Below are positions 50,949-58,495 of a stretch of 64,000 nt of DNA, piece by piece (the stretch's first letter is position 1; each line of letters opens with the position of its first letter). The DNA lies in contig NZ_CP015098.1 of NCBI RefSeq assembly GCF_001611795.1, positions 4,154,001 to 4,218,000 of the forward strand. Direction: 5' to 3'. The DNA is from Streptomyces qaidamensis. GTDB lineage: Bacteria; Actinomycetota; Actinomycetes; Streptomycetales; Streptomycetaceae. A program made the position numbers and the translations under genes. Below the pieces are notes generated by a model, which worked only from the letters and a program-made list of their open reading frames with translations, was not told the DNA's origin and searched no databases.

Positions 50949-51602
50949 TCATTCCGCCTTGTACGCCAGGAACGTGCCCACCTGCCTCTTCGATCCTCCC
51001 TCCGGTTCCTGCACCACCCGGGTCGTGACCACCAGGCCCGCCCGCCGGAGGAGTTCGGCGATGCGGTCCGCGGGGAGCAGGTACGACGCGTAGGACACCG
51101 GGTGGTCGCCGTAGGCGTGGGTCGGGCGGAGGTGCTCGCCGCCTCCGATGTGGCCGGCCAGCATCAGCCGGCCGCCGGGCGCGAGGGTGCGGTGGAACTC
51201 GGAGAACACCGTCGGCAGCCACTGCGGCGGGGTGTGGTGGGTGGCGTAGTACGCGAGGATGCCGCCGAGCTCGCCGTCGGCGATGTCCAGCGCGGTCATC
51301 GAGCCGACGGTGAAGCGGAGTTCCGGGTACGCCGCCCGGGCCAGCTCGATCATCCTCGGCGACACGTCCACGCCGAACGCCGGAACCCCGAGGGCGACCA
51401 GATGTGCCGTCACCTTGCCGGGGCCGCAGCCCAGGTCGGCGACCGGCCCGGGGTGCGGGGGCCGGACGAGATCGGCGAACGCGGCCAGCGTCGCGCGGGA
51501 CACCGGGTCCAGTTCGGCCGGTTCCTTGACGCGCCGGGCGTAGTCGGCCGCGACGGCGTCGTAGGACTCGCGGACCGCGGTGAGGTGGGAGGGCTCGGTC
51601 AT
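50949..51602 (-). CDS. Class I SAM-dependent methyltransferase
   Basis: 217 aa: YDAVAADYARRV, motif I VADLGCGPGKVTAHLVALG, VDVSPRMIELARAAYPEL, LAPGGRLMLAGHIGGG. Ubiquinone/biotin-type methyltransferase; substrate unknown. TAGGTT (51609-51614, minus strand) lies 6 nt before ATG 51602: leaderless. Confidence 0.9.
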   Translation of the reverse strand: MTEPSHLTAVRESYDAVAADYARRVKEPAELDPVSRATLAAFADLVRPPHPGPVADLGCGPGKVTAHLVALGVPAFGVDVSPRMIELARAAYPELRFTVGSMTALDIADGELGGILAYYATHHTPPQWLPTVFSEFHRTLAPGGRLMLAGHIGGGEHLRPTHAYGDHPVSYASYLLPADRIAELLRRAGLVVTTRVVQEPEGGSKRQVGTFLAYKAE

Positions 51603-51711
51603 GCCGCGAACCTAGGCGACGGGAGTGACACGTCCGTACTCCGACGCCGGTACGCCGGGTTACTCCCGCCGTGAGACGACCCCGCGGCCCCCGTTCGGCA
51701 CCGTGTTCGGC

Positions 51712-52290
51712 GTGGACACGCATACCGAACAGAAGCCGAGCACGCCGAGCACGCCGAAGAAGCCGAGGCAGCCGCACCCGGGCCCGTCGCCGAGACTCGG
51801 CCGCCCGGCCCGCCGGGCCGCCCTCGCCGTGCACGTCATCGCCTCCGCCGGCTGGCTCGGGCTCACGCTCGGGCTGCTCGCGCTCGGGATCACCGCCGCC
51901 AGCGACGGATCCGCCGGGACCGTGGAGGCCTCCGTGCGGGCCATGAAGCTCTTCGCCGACTGGCTCCTGCTGCCCGTCGCGTTCCTCACGCTCTTCAGCG
52001 GCCTGTTGCTGTCGCTGGGCACGAAGTGGGGCCTGGCCCGGTACCGCTGGGTGTACACGAAGTTCTGGCTGACCCTCGCCACGACCGCCGCCACGGTGTT
52101 CGCGCTGCGCCCCGGGGTGAACTCCGCGGTCACCGCCGTCGCCGCGGGCGGGCCGCTGCCGGACGCCGGTGACGTGCTGTTCGGGCCAGTCGTGTCGCTG
52201 TCCGCGTACGTCTTCATGACGGTGATCTCCGTCCTCAAGCCCTGGGGGAAGACCCGCCGCGGCCGCGAAAGGTCACAGACATTTGCCTAA
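51712..52290 (+). CDS. DUF2269-like four-helix membrane protein
   Basis: 192 aa. Disordered basic N-terminus, then four helices: ALAVHVIASAGWLGLTLGLL, WLLLPVAFLTLFSGLLLSLG, FWLTLATTAATVFAL and GPVVSLSAYVFMTVISVL. Function unknown. The start (GTG 51712) is uncertain. Its stop TAA lies inside the operator of the next gene. Confidence 0.7.
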   Translation: MDTHTEQKPSTPSTPKKPRQPHPGPSPRLGRPARRAALAVHVIASAGWLGLTLGLLALGITAASDGSAGTVEASVRAMKLFADWLLLPVAFLTLFSGLLLSLGTKWGLARYRWVYTKFWLTLATTAATVFALRPGVNSAVTAVAAGGPLPDAGDVLFGPVVSLSAYVFMTVISVLKPWGKTRRGRERSQTFA

Positions 52291-52304
52291 AACCTTTAGG
52301 CAAA
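52282..52304. promoter_or_regulatory. TetR operator upstream of the TetR-SGNH operon
   Basis: TTTGCCTAAA (52282-52291), ACC, TTTAGGCAAA (52295-52304): perfect 10-bp arms, 34 nt before the TetR gene. The arms are AT-rich compared with surroundings. Very probably the site of the adjacent repressor. Confidence 0.75.
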
Positions 52305-52338
52305 GGCACACTCTCTTCAGGTAGAAGGGAGAGCACTC

Positions 52339-52926
52339 ATGGCACGCGTAGGACTGACGCCCGAGCGTCTGACGGAGGCCGGCGCCGAACTCGCCGACGA
52401 GGTCGGCTTCGAGCAGGTCACCGTCTCGGCACTCGCCCGGCGGTTCGACGTCAAGGTCGCGAGCCTCTACTCGCACGTGCGCAACTCCCACGACCTGAAG
52501 ACGAGGATCGCCCTGCTCGCCCTCACGGAACTCGCCGACCGGGCCGCCGAGGCCCTGGCCGGACGGGCCGGCAAGGACGCCCTGGCCGCCCTCGCGAACG
52601 TGTACCGCGACTACGCCCGGGAACACCCGGGCCGCTACGCCGCGGCCCAGCTACGGCTCGACCCGCAGACGGCGGCCGCGAGCGCCGGTGTCCGGCACGC
52701 GCAGATGACCCGGGCGCTGCTGCGCGGCTACGACCTGACGGAACCGGACCAGACCCACGCGGTCCGGCTGCTCGGCAGCGTCTTCCACGGCTACGTGAGC
52801 CTGGAGCTCGGCGGCGGTTTCAGCCACAGCGCCCCGGACACCGAGGAGACCTGGGCCCGGATCCTCGACGCCCTCGACGCCCTGCTGCGGAACTGGCCCG
52901 CGGCCCCTACCGACCCCCGAGGCTGA
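52339..52926 (+). CDS. TetR-family regulator (WHG domain)
   Basis: 195 aa. HTH QVTVSALARRFDVKVASLYS-HVRNSHDLKTRIALLAL, and C-terminal RLLGSVFHGYVSLELGGGFS typical of TetR_C WHG proteins. GGGAG lies 7-11 nt before ATG 52339. Six nt separate it from the SGNH hydrolase gene, which it presumably represses together with itself. Confidence 0.9.
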   Translation: MARVGLTPERLTEAGAELADEVGFEQVTVSALARRFDVKVASLYSHVRNSHDLKTRIALLALTELADRAAEALAGRAGKDALAALANVYRDYAREHPGRYAAAQLRLDPQTAAASAGVRHAQMTRALLRGYDLTEPDQTHAVRLLGSVFHGYVSLELGGGFSHSAPDTEETWARILDALDALLRNWPAAPTDPRG

Positions 52927-52931
52927 CACCC

Positions 52932-54113
52932 ATGCACACCGAGCACGACTGGATCACCACCCCCCTCACGGCGGACCTGCTGCGCGGCGCCCTCGACGTG
53001 GAGGGCACCGAGCACGGCCTGCTCCCCCACCGGCTCCCGGCCCGGGCCCGCACGCAGAACACCAACCCGCAGCTGGCGATGGCCGAGGCCCAGCCCTCCG
53101 GCGTCCGCCTGGTGTTCCGTACCGCCGCGACCGCCGTCGAACTGGACACGCTGCGCACCAAGCGCGACTACACGGGCTTCCCGCCGCGCCCGGACGGGCT
53201 GTACGACCTGCTCGTCGACGGCGTCCCGGCCGGCCAGGCCTCGGGGACCGGCGGCAACGTCCTCACCGTCGACCTGGCCACCTGGGCGGGCGAGGTCACG
53301 TCCGGCCCGGTCGGCACCGTCCGCTTCACGGGCCTGCCCGCGCGGGACAAGGACGTCGAGATCTGGCTGCCGCACAACGAGACCACCGAGCTGGTCGCCC
53401 TGCGCACGGACGCGCCCGTCGCACCCGTGCCGGACGGGGACCGCCGGGTGTGGCTGCACCACGGCAGCTCGATCAGCCACGGCTCGGACGCCGCGAGCCC
53501 CACGGCCATCTGGCCGGCGATCGCCGCGCTGCGCGGCGGTGTGGAGCTGGTCAATCTCGGCTTCGGCGGCAGCGCGATGCTCGACCCGTTCACCGCGCGC
53601 GCCATGCGGGACACCCCGGCCGACCTGATCAGCGTCAAGACGGGCATCAACATCGTCAACGCGGACGCGATGCGGCTGCGCGCGTTCGGCCCCGCCGTGC
53701 ACGGTTTCCTCGACACGATCCGCGACGGGCACCCGGACACCCCGCTGCTGCTCGTCTCCCCCATCCACTGCGCCATCCACGAGGACACCCCCGGCCCCAC
53801 CGCCCCCGACAGCGACGAGATCGCCAAGGGCCGCCTGCTCTTCTCCCCCATGGGCGACCCGGCGGAGACGCCCATGGGCAAACTCACCCTGACGGTCATC
53901 CGCGAGGAGATGTCCCGCATCGTCGAACAGCGCGCCGCCGACGATCCGAACCTGCACTACCTCGACGGCCTCGACCTCTACGGCCCGCAGGACGCCGCCG
54001 CCCTCCCCCTGCCCGACCGCATCCACCCGGACGCGGCCACCCACCACCACATCGGCGACCGTTTCCACCATCTGGCCTTCACGAAGGGAGGCCCCTTCGC
54101 GGAGGAGGCGTGA
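52932..54113 (+). CDS. SGNH/GDSL-family hydrolase
   Basis: 393 aa cytoplasmic esterase-like protein: N-terminal beta-rich domain (about 1-170), then SGNH blocks: HHGSSISHGSDAA (Ser), VNLGFGGSAML (Gly), SVKTGINIVN (Asn) and PLPDRIHPDAATHHHI (Asp/His). Likely an acyl or acetyl esterase. Second gene of the TetR operon. Confidence 0.88.
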   Translation: MHTEHDWITTPLTADLLRGALDVEGTEHGLLPHRLPARARTQNTNPQLAMAEAQPSGVRLVFRTAATAVELDTLRTKRDYTGFPPRPDGLYDLLVDGVPAGQASGTGGNVLTVDLATWAGEVTSGPVGTVRFTGLPARDKDVEIWLPHNETTELVALRTDAPVAPVPDGDRRVWLHHGSSISHGSDAASPTAIWPAIAALRGGVELVNLGFGGSAMLDPFTARAMRDTPADLISVKTGINIVNADAMRLRAFGPAVHGFLDTIRDGHPDTPLLLVSPIHCAIHEDTPGPTAPDSDEIAKGRLLFSPMGDPAETPMGKLTLTVIREEMSRIVEQRAADDPNLHYLDGLDLYGPQDAAALPLPDRIHPDAATHHHIGDRFHHLAFTKGGPFAEEA

Positions 54114-54200
54114 GCGGAAGAGGCATGAGCGGAGCAGGGGCGAGCGGAAGAGGGCGAGCGGAAGAGGGTGAGCGGGAGAGGGTGAGCGGAAGAGGGGCGG
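54114..54200. repeat. Short tandem repeats of GTGAGCGGAAGAGG
   Basis: Six imperfect copies of about 14-16 bp (GAGCGGAAGAGG core) follow the SGNH gene, purine-rich on the plus strand. Confidence 0.7.
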
Positions 54201-54231
54201 CTGTCAGACCCGTCCCCTACGCTGCTCACCC

Positions 54232-55065
54232 ATGACCGCCGACCCGCCCGGCCACTACTCCCGACCCGGCCCCTTCACCCGTCTGGGGCCCGGGCAGGCA
54301 GCGCTCCTGGAAGGGCTGCCGGACGACCCGGTCGAGGTCTGCGCCGCGGTACAGGCCCTGGTCGTCCAGCCCGCGGACGCCGCCCGGCTCGGGCTCCCCG
54401 GGGAGCGGATCGCGGAGAAGGACATCCGGCCGGTGAGCGCACTGATCGCGGCCCTGACGGACCTCGCCCCCGCCCCGCTGCACCACCCCCGGAGTCCTGA
54501 GCACCGGGTCGTGGGCACCTGCCGTCACTTCGCGACCCTGGCCTGCGCGTTGCTGCGGGCCCGGGGCGTTCCCGCCCGGGCCCGCTGCGGCTTCGGCACC
54601 TACTTCGCGGAGGGCCGCGGCCTCGACCACTGGATCACCGAGTACTGGCACGCCGGCGACGGGCGCTGGGTGCGCGTCGACACCGAGCACCTCGGCAACG
54701 GGTACGTCGACCACCCCGAGGACCTCGCGCCCGGCGAGTTCCTGACGGGCGGTGAGGCGTGGGTCCGGTACCGCGCGGGGCTCATCGACCCCGGCACGTT
54801 CGGCGTGGCCGGGACCGAACACGCCTGGGGTGCCCACGAGATCAGCGGCAACGCCGTCCGCGACCTCGCCGCCCTCTGCAAGCACGAGATGCTCAACTGG
54901 GACGAATGGGGCCGGATGACGGAGGCGTACGAGGGCGGGACCGGGCCCGAGTACGACCTCCTCCTCGACCGGCTCGCCGGCACGTGCGCCGGCGGCGATC
55001 CGGACGCCCTGGCCCGCCTGTTCACGGACCCGCACTTCACGGTGCCCCGGCGTCTGACCGGCTGA
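54232..55065 (+). CDS. Transglutaminase-like protein
   Basis: 277 aa: catalytic Cys in VVGTCRHFATLACALLRARG, His in GLDHWITEYWH and Asp in RVDTEHLGN form the transglutaminase-like triad. Probably a cysteine protease or peptide N-glycanase-like enzyme. TACGCT (54218-54223) is 8 nt before ATG 54232: leaderless. Confidence 0.88.
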   Translation: MTADPPGHYSRPGPFTRLGPGQAALLEGLPDDPVEVCAAVQALVVQPADAARLGLPGERIAEKDIRPVSALIAALTDLAPAPLHHPRSPEHRVVGTCRHFATLACALLRARGVPARARCGFGTYFAEGRGLDHWITEYWHAGDGRWVRVDTEHLGNGYVDHPEDLAPGEFLTGGEAWVRYRAGLIDPGTFGVAGTEHAWGAHEISGNAVRDLAALCKHEMLNWDEWGRMTEAYEGGTGPEYDLLLDRLAGTCAGGDPDALARLFTDPHFTVPRRLTG

Positions 55066-55102
55066 GGCCGGTCTCCCGGGCGCGGGCGGCGGTGAGCCTC
55101 CG

Positions 55103-55726
55103 TCAGTCCTCGAAGCCCTGGTCCGCCAGGATCCTGCCGATGCGGGCCCGGTGTGCCGACTCCCAGGTGCCCAGGGACTCCGCGGCCTCCTCGGCCGTCT
55201 TGGCCCGGGCCGCGGCCAGGACCTCCTCGCGGCGGGCCCCGGGGACCACCACGACGCCCTCCTCGTCGGCGACGACCACGTCACCCGCGTCCACGTCCAC
55301 CCCACCGCAGCGCACCCGCTCGTTCAGCGGCCGTGCGGCCGACTTGGTGCCCGGGATGGGGATGACGCCGCGCGCGAAGACCGGGAAGCGCATCTCCCGG
55401 ACCTCGCCGAGGTCGCGGATCAGCCCGTCGGCGACGAACGCGGTGATGCCCCGGCGCCGGGCGACGGCGCAGACGTTGCCGCCGGCCAGGGCGTAGTCCA
55501 GGTCGCCCGACTCCACGACCACGACGGAGCCGGGGCCGGCCCGGTGGATCGCGGCGTGCAGCATCAGGTTGTCCCCGGGAGGGCACCGTACGGTGAAGGC
55601 GGGCCCGGCCACGCGGGGCACCGGCCCCCACAGCGGCCGGATCCCGAAGTCCATGACCTGCCCGCGGCCCAGCACGTCGGCCAGTGTGGTCGTGGGGATG
55701 TCCGTGAACGCGTCGACGTCAGCCAT
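55103..55726 (-). CDS. RraA-like / HMG-aldolase family protein
   Basis: 207 aa: TTTLADVLGRGQVMDFGIRP, GGNVCAVARRRGITAFVADG-LIRDL, and VDVDAGDVVVADEEGVVVVP. RraA-like proteins act as 4-hydroxy-4-methyl-2-oxoglutarate aldolases. The RD and D..G metal/substrate residues are kept. TAGGGT (55735-55740, minus strand) lies 8 nt before ATG 55726: leaderless. Confidence 0.87.
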   Translation of the reverse strand: MADVDAFTDIPTTTLADVLGRGQVMDFGIRPLWGPVPRVAGPAFTVRCPPGDNLMLHAAIHRAGPGSVVVVESGDLDYALAGGNVCAVARRRGITAFVADGLIRDLGEVREMRFPVFARGVIPIPGTKSAARPLNERVRCGGVDVDAGDVVVADEEGVVVVPGARREEVLAAARAKTAEEAAESLGTWESAHRARIGRILADQGFED

Positions 55727-55771
55727 GGCAGGGGACCCTAGCCGTCGAGAAGGACCCGTCGAGAAGGATCC

Positions 55772-57790
55772 CTAGAACGGCAGTTCCCGCCCCCGCACCA
55801 CCTCCAGCCGCGACACCGCCCGCGTCAGCACCACGTACAGCCGGTGCAGCCCCCGTTCCTCCGCCTCGGCGATCGCCGCCGGCTCGACGGCCACGACATG
55901 GTCGTATTCGAGGCCCTTGACCACACTCGCCGGCACCAGGGCGACCCGCGCGCCGGGTTCGTCCGGGCCCGCCGCCCCGATGCCGGCCGCGTCCAGTGCC
56001 GTCCGCACCCGGGGAACGTCCGCGTCCGCCGCGACGACCCCGACCGAGCCCTCCCGCCCCAGCGCGTCCCGGACGGCCGCCACGACCGCTCCGGGCACAC
56101 CGTCCACGGTCGTCTCCCGCATCCGCAACTCCCCGTCCCCGCGCAGCGAACGGGCCGCCGGCACCTCCACGTCGAGGCGCTCCAGCAGCCGGTTGGCGAG
56201 CCCGACGACGGCCTGCGGCACCCGGAACCCGGTGGTCAGGGTGACCACGGCCGCGTCCGGTTTCCCCAGGTGTGCGAGGACCGTGGGCCATGCCCGCGCC
56301 GCCCACGGCGTCGTCCCCTGCGCCAGATCGCCCAGCACCGTCAGGGAGCCGAAGCGGGCCCGGCGGGCGATGACCCGGCACTCCATCGGGGACAGGTCCT
56401 GCGCCTCGTCGACGACGACGTGCCCGTACCCCTCCGGATGCGCGATCAGCCCGGCGACCTCGTCGAGCAGCACGAGGTCGGCTGCCGACCAGCGCGCCGA
56501 CTTCCACGACCGGGGCGGCCGTTCCCACAGCAGGGCCCGCTGCTCACCGGCGTCGAGCAGCCCCTCGGCGGCCGCCGCCAACGCCGCCTCGTCGCCGAGC
56601 AGTCCGGCCACGACCTCCTCGGGCCGCACCCGCGGCCATACGGCGTCGACGTACGCCGACACCGGCCGCGCCCGCTCGATCCGCCGGACCCAGGCACCCG
56701 GGGGCGGCCCGGCCCGCCGCTCGACCTGCTCGCGCAGACAGCGCACGATCCGGGCCCGGAGGCGCTCCCGCCCGACCTCGTACGGCGGTTCCTCCTCCCG
56801 GACCTCGGTCACGATCCGCGCGAGCTGCCCCGCCGGCACCCGCCACCGGTAGGCCCCGTCCGGCAGGGCGATCTCCGCGCCGTTCCCCTCGGGGCGCACC
56901 CTCGCGTACAGCGCCCGCCGCAGCACCCCGGCCATCCGGGCGTCGTGCTTGACGACGGCGGCCCGCTCGTCGTCCACGCCCCGGACCGGACCGCGCGCGA
57001 TCTCCTCCCCCAGGGTCGACTGCCGCACCCCGGTCTCGCCGAGGGCGGGCAGTACTTCGGCGATGTACGACAGGAAGGTGCGGTTGGGTCCGAGGATCAG
57101 CAGACCGCCGCGCCGGATGCGCTGCGGGTACGTGTAGAGCAGATACGCGGCCCGGTGCAGCCCGACGGCGGTCTTGCCGGTGCCCGGCGCGCCCTGCACG
57201 CACACCGACAGCGCCAGATCCCCCCGGACGAGGTCGTCCTGCTCGGGCTGGATCGTCGCGGCGATGTCCCGCATGGGCCCGACCCGGGGCCGTTCGATCT
57301 CCCGGGCGACGATCTCGCTGTCGCGCGTCTCCCCCTGCTCCAGGTGTTCGTCCTCCAGGCCGGTGAGATCCCCGGAGTCGCCCCGGCTCCCGGGCGCCCA
57401 ACCGAACCGGCGCCGCACAGTGACGCCCTGCGGGTCCCGGGCCGAGGCCTGGTAGAAGGCGCGCGAGACGGGCGCACGCCAGTCGACGACGAGGGGCGGT
57501 TCGGCCGGGTGCTCGGAGATCCGCAGCCGTCCGATGTGCAACTGCCCCTCGCTGCCCCGCAGAGCCCCGAAGAACAGCGGCCCCTCGGGCAGTTCCCGCA
57601 GCGCCTTCGCCCGGCTGCGCAGCTGGTATCCGAGGACTTCGGCATCGGCCCCGGACGCGGAGACGTCCGCCCCGATGACGACCTGTTGACCGGCGCCCTC
57701 GACCATCGCGGCGAGGGCGGTCCGGCAGCGCTCGTGGTGGGCGCGTTCCTGGTCGAGGACGTGCTGAAGGGCAGGCTCGGTCGAGGTCAT
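55772..57790 (-). CDS. SF1 helicase-like ATPase, HelD/HelR family
   Basis: 672 aa. Walker A QGAPGTGKTAVGLHRAAYLL near 199-218, Walker B VVVDEAQDLSPMECRV, TTGFRVPQAVVGLANRL, and SVVKGLEYDHVVAVEPAAIA are UvrD-like. The long N-terminal coiled coil (ALQHVLDQERAHHERCRTAL) and DWRAPVSRAFYQASARDPQG strand mark HelD-type proteins that bind and recycle RNA polymerase; the actinobacterial HelR branch protects RNAP from rifamycins. TACGCT (57798-57803, minus strand) is 7 nt before ATG 57790. No rifamycin-associated element recognised upstream. A TetR gene sits 40 nt upstream on the same strand. Confidence 0.85.
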   Translation of the reverse strand: MTSTEPALQHVLDQERAHHERCRTALAAMVEGAGQQVVIGADVSASGADAEVLGYQLRSRAKALRELPEGPLFFGALRGSEGQLHIGRLRISEHPAEPPLVVDWRAPVSRAFYQASARDPQGVTVRRRFGWAPGSRGDSGDLTGLEDEHLEQGETRDSEIVAREIERPRVGPMRDIAATIQPEQDDLVRGDLALSVCVQGAPGTGKTAVGLHRAAYLLYTYPQRIRRGGLLILGPNRTFLSYIAEVLPALGETGVRQSTLGEEIARGPVRGVDDERAAVVKHDARMAGVLRRALYARVRPEGNGAEIALPDGAYRWRVPAGQLARIVTEVREEEPPYEVGRERLRARIVRCLREQVERRAGPPPGAWVRRIERARPVSAYVDAVWPRVRPEEVVAGLLGDEAALAAAAEGLLDAGEQRALLWERPPRSWKSARWSAADLVLLDEVAGLIAHPEGYGHVVVDEAQDLSPMECRVIARRARFGSLTVLGDLAQGTTPWAARAWPTVLAHLGKPDAAVVTLTTGFRVPQAVVGLANRLLERLDVEVPAARSLRGDGELRMRETTVDGVPGAVVAAVRDALGREGSVGVVAADADVPRVRTALDAAGIGAAGPDEPGARVALVPASVVKGLEYDHVVAVEPAAIAEAEERGLHRLYVVLTRAVSRLEVVRGRELPF

Positions 57791-57830
57791 TCCACCGAGC
57801 GTACGGGAAAATGTGACCGAGTTAAATAAA

Positions 57831-58457
57831 TTACCGAGTCTCACTCGTCGAGAGGTGCGGCGGCAGCCCGGCCGCGAGCCGGCCGAACGCCCGCTCCGCC
57901 GCCGCCACCGCGTCCGGCCGCACGTCCGCCACCCGCTCCCCCGCTGCGATCCGACGCCAGTTCTCCAGCGCGAGCACCCGCAGCACGGCCATGATCTGCC
58001 CGGCCGCGAGCCGCGCGTCCAGATCACCCCCGAGCACCTCGGCGAGCGCTGCCTCCGACCGCTCCTGATGCGTGTACGCCCGGGCCACCAGGGAGGGCGT
58101 CCCGTAGAGCAGGGAGTGGAAGGCGAGCACGTCGGGATGGTCGCTGAGTCCGGTCACCGGGTCCGCCCGCTCCAGCCCCTCCAGGAAATGCCGCCGCAGC
58201 GCCTCCACCGCCGCCCCCTCGGCCGCCGCGACCACCCGGGCGGCCTCCCCCTCGTGATCGGCGATCCGGTACAGCACCAGATCCTCCTTGGCCGGGAAGT
58301 ACCGGAACAGCGTCGGCTTCGAGATCTCGGCCGCCGCCGCCACCTCCGCGACGGACACCGCGTCGAACCCCTTCTCCATGAAGAGCCGCACGGCGATGTC
58401 CGACACGGTCTCGTACATCCGCTGCTTCTTGCGCTCACGCAGGCCGGGGTCGCTCAT
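57831..58457 (-). CDS. TetR-family regulator
   Basis: 208 aa. HTH SVAEVAAAAEISKPTLFRYF-PAKEDLVLYR; C-terminal domain typical of TetR_C_17-like proteins. TAGGCT (58464-58469, minus strand) lies 6 nt before ATG 58457. The 40-nt gap to the HelD/HelR-like gene contains an AT-rich stretch with a direct repeat of ACCGAGT (57813-57836), a plausible control site. Confidence 0.9.
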   Translation of the reverse strand: MSDPGLRERKKQRMYETVSDIAVRLFMEKGFDAVSVAEVAAAAEISKPTLFRYFPAKEDLVLYRIADHEGEAARVVAAAEGAAVEALRRHFLEGLERADPVTGLSDHPDVLAFHSLLYGTPSLVARAYTHQERSEAALAEVLGGDLDARLAAGQIMAVLRVLALENWRRIAAGERVADVRPDAVAAAERAFGRLAAGLPPHLSTSETR

Positions 58458-58495
58458 GAGGGGAGCCTACGCAGTGCCGGGGAGCGGCTGGTGGG

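Noticed and set aside
57791..57840. Rifamycin-associated element upstream of the helicase gene
   Set aside because: No matching inverted repeat is visible in the short intergenic gap.
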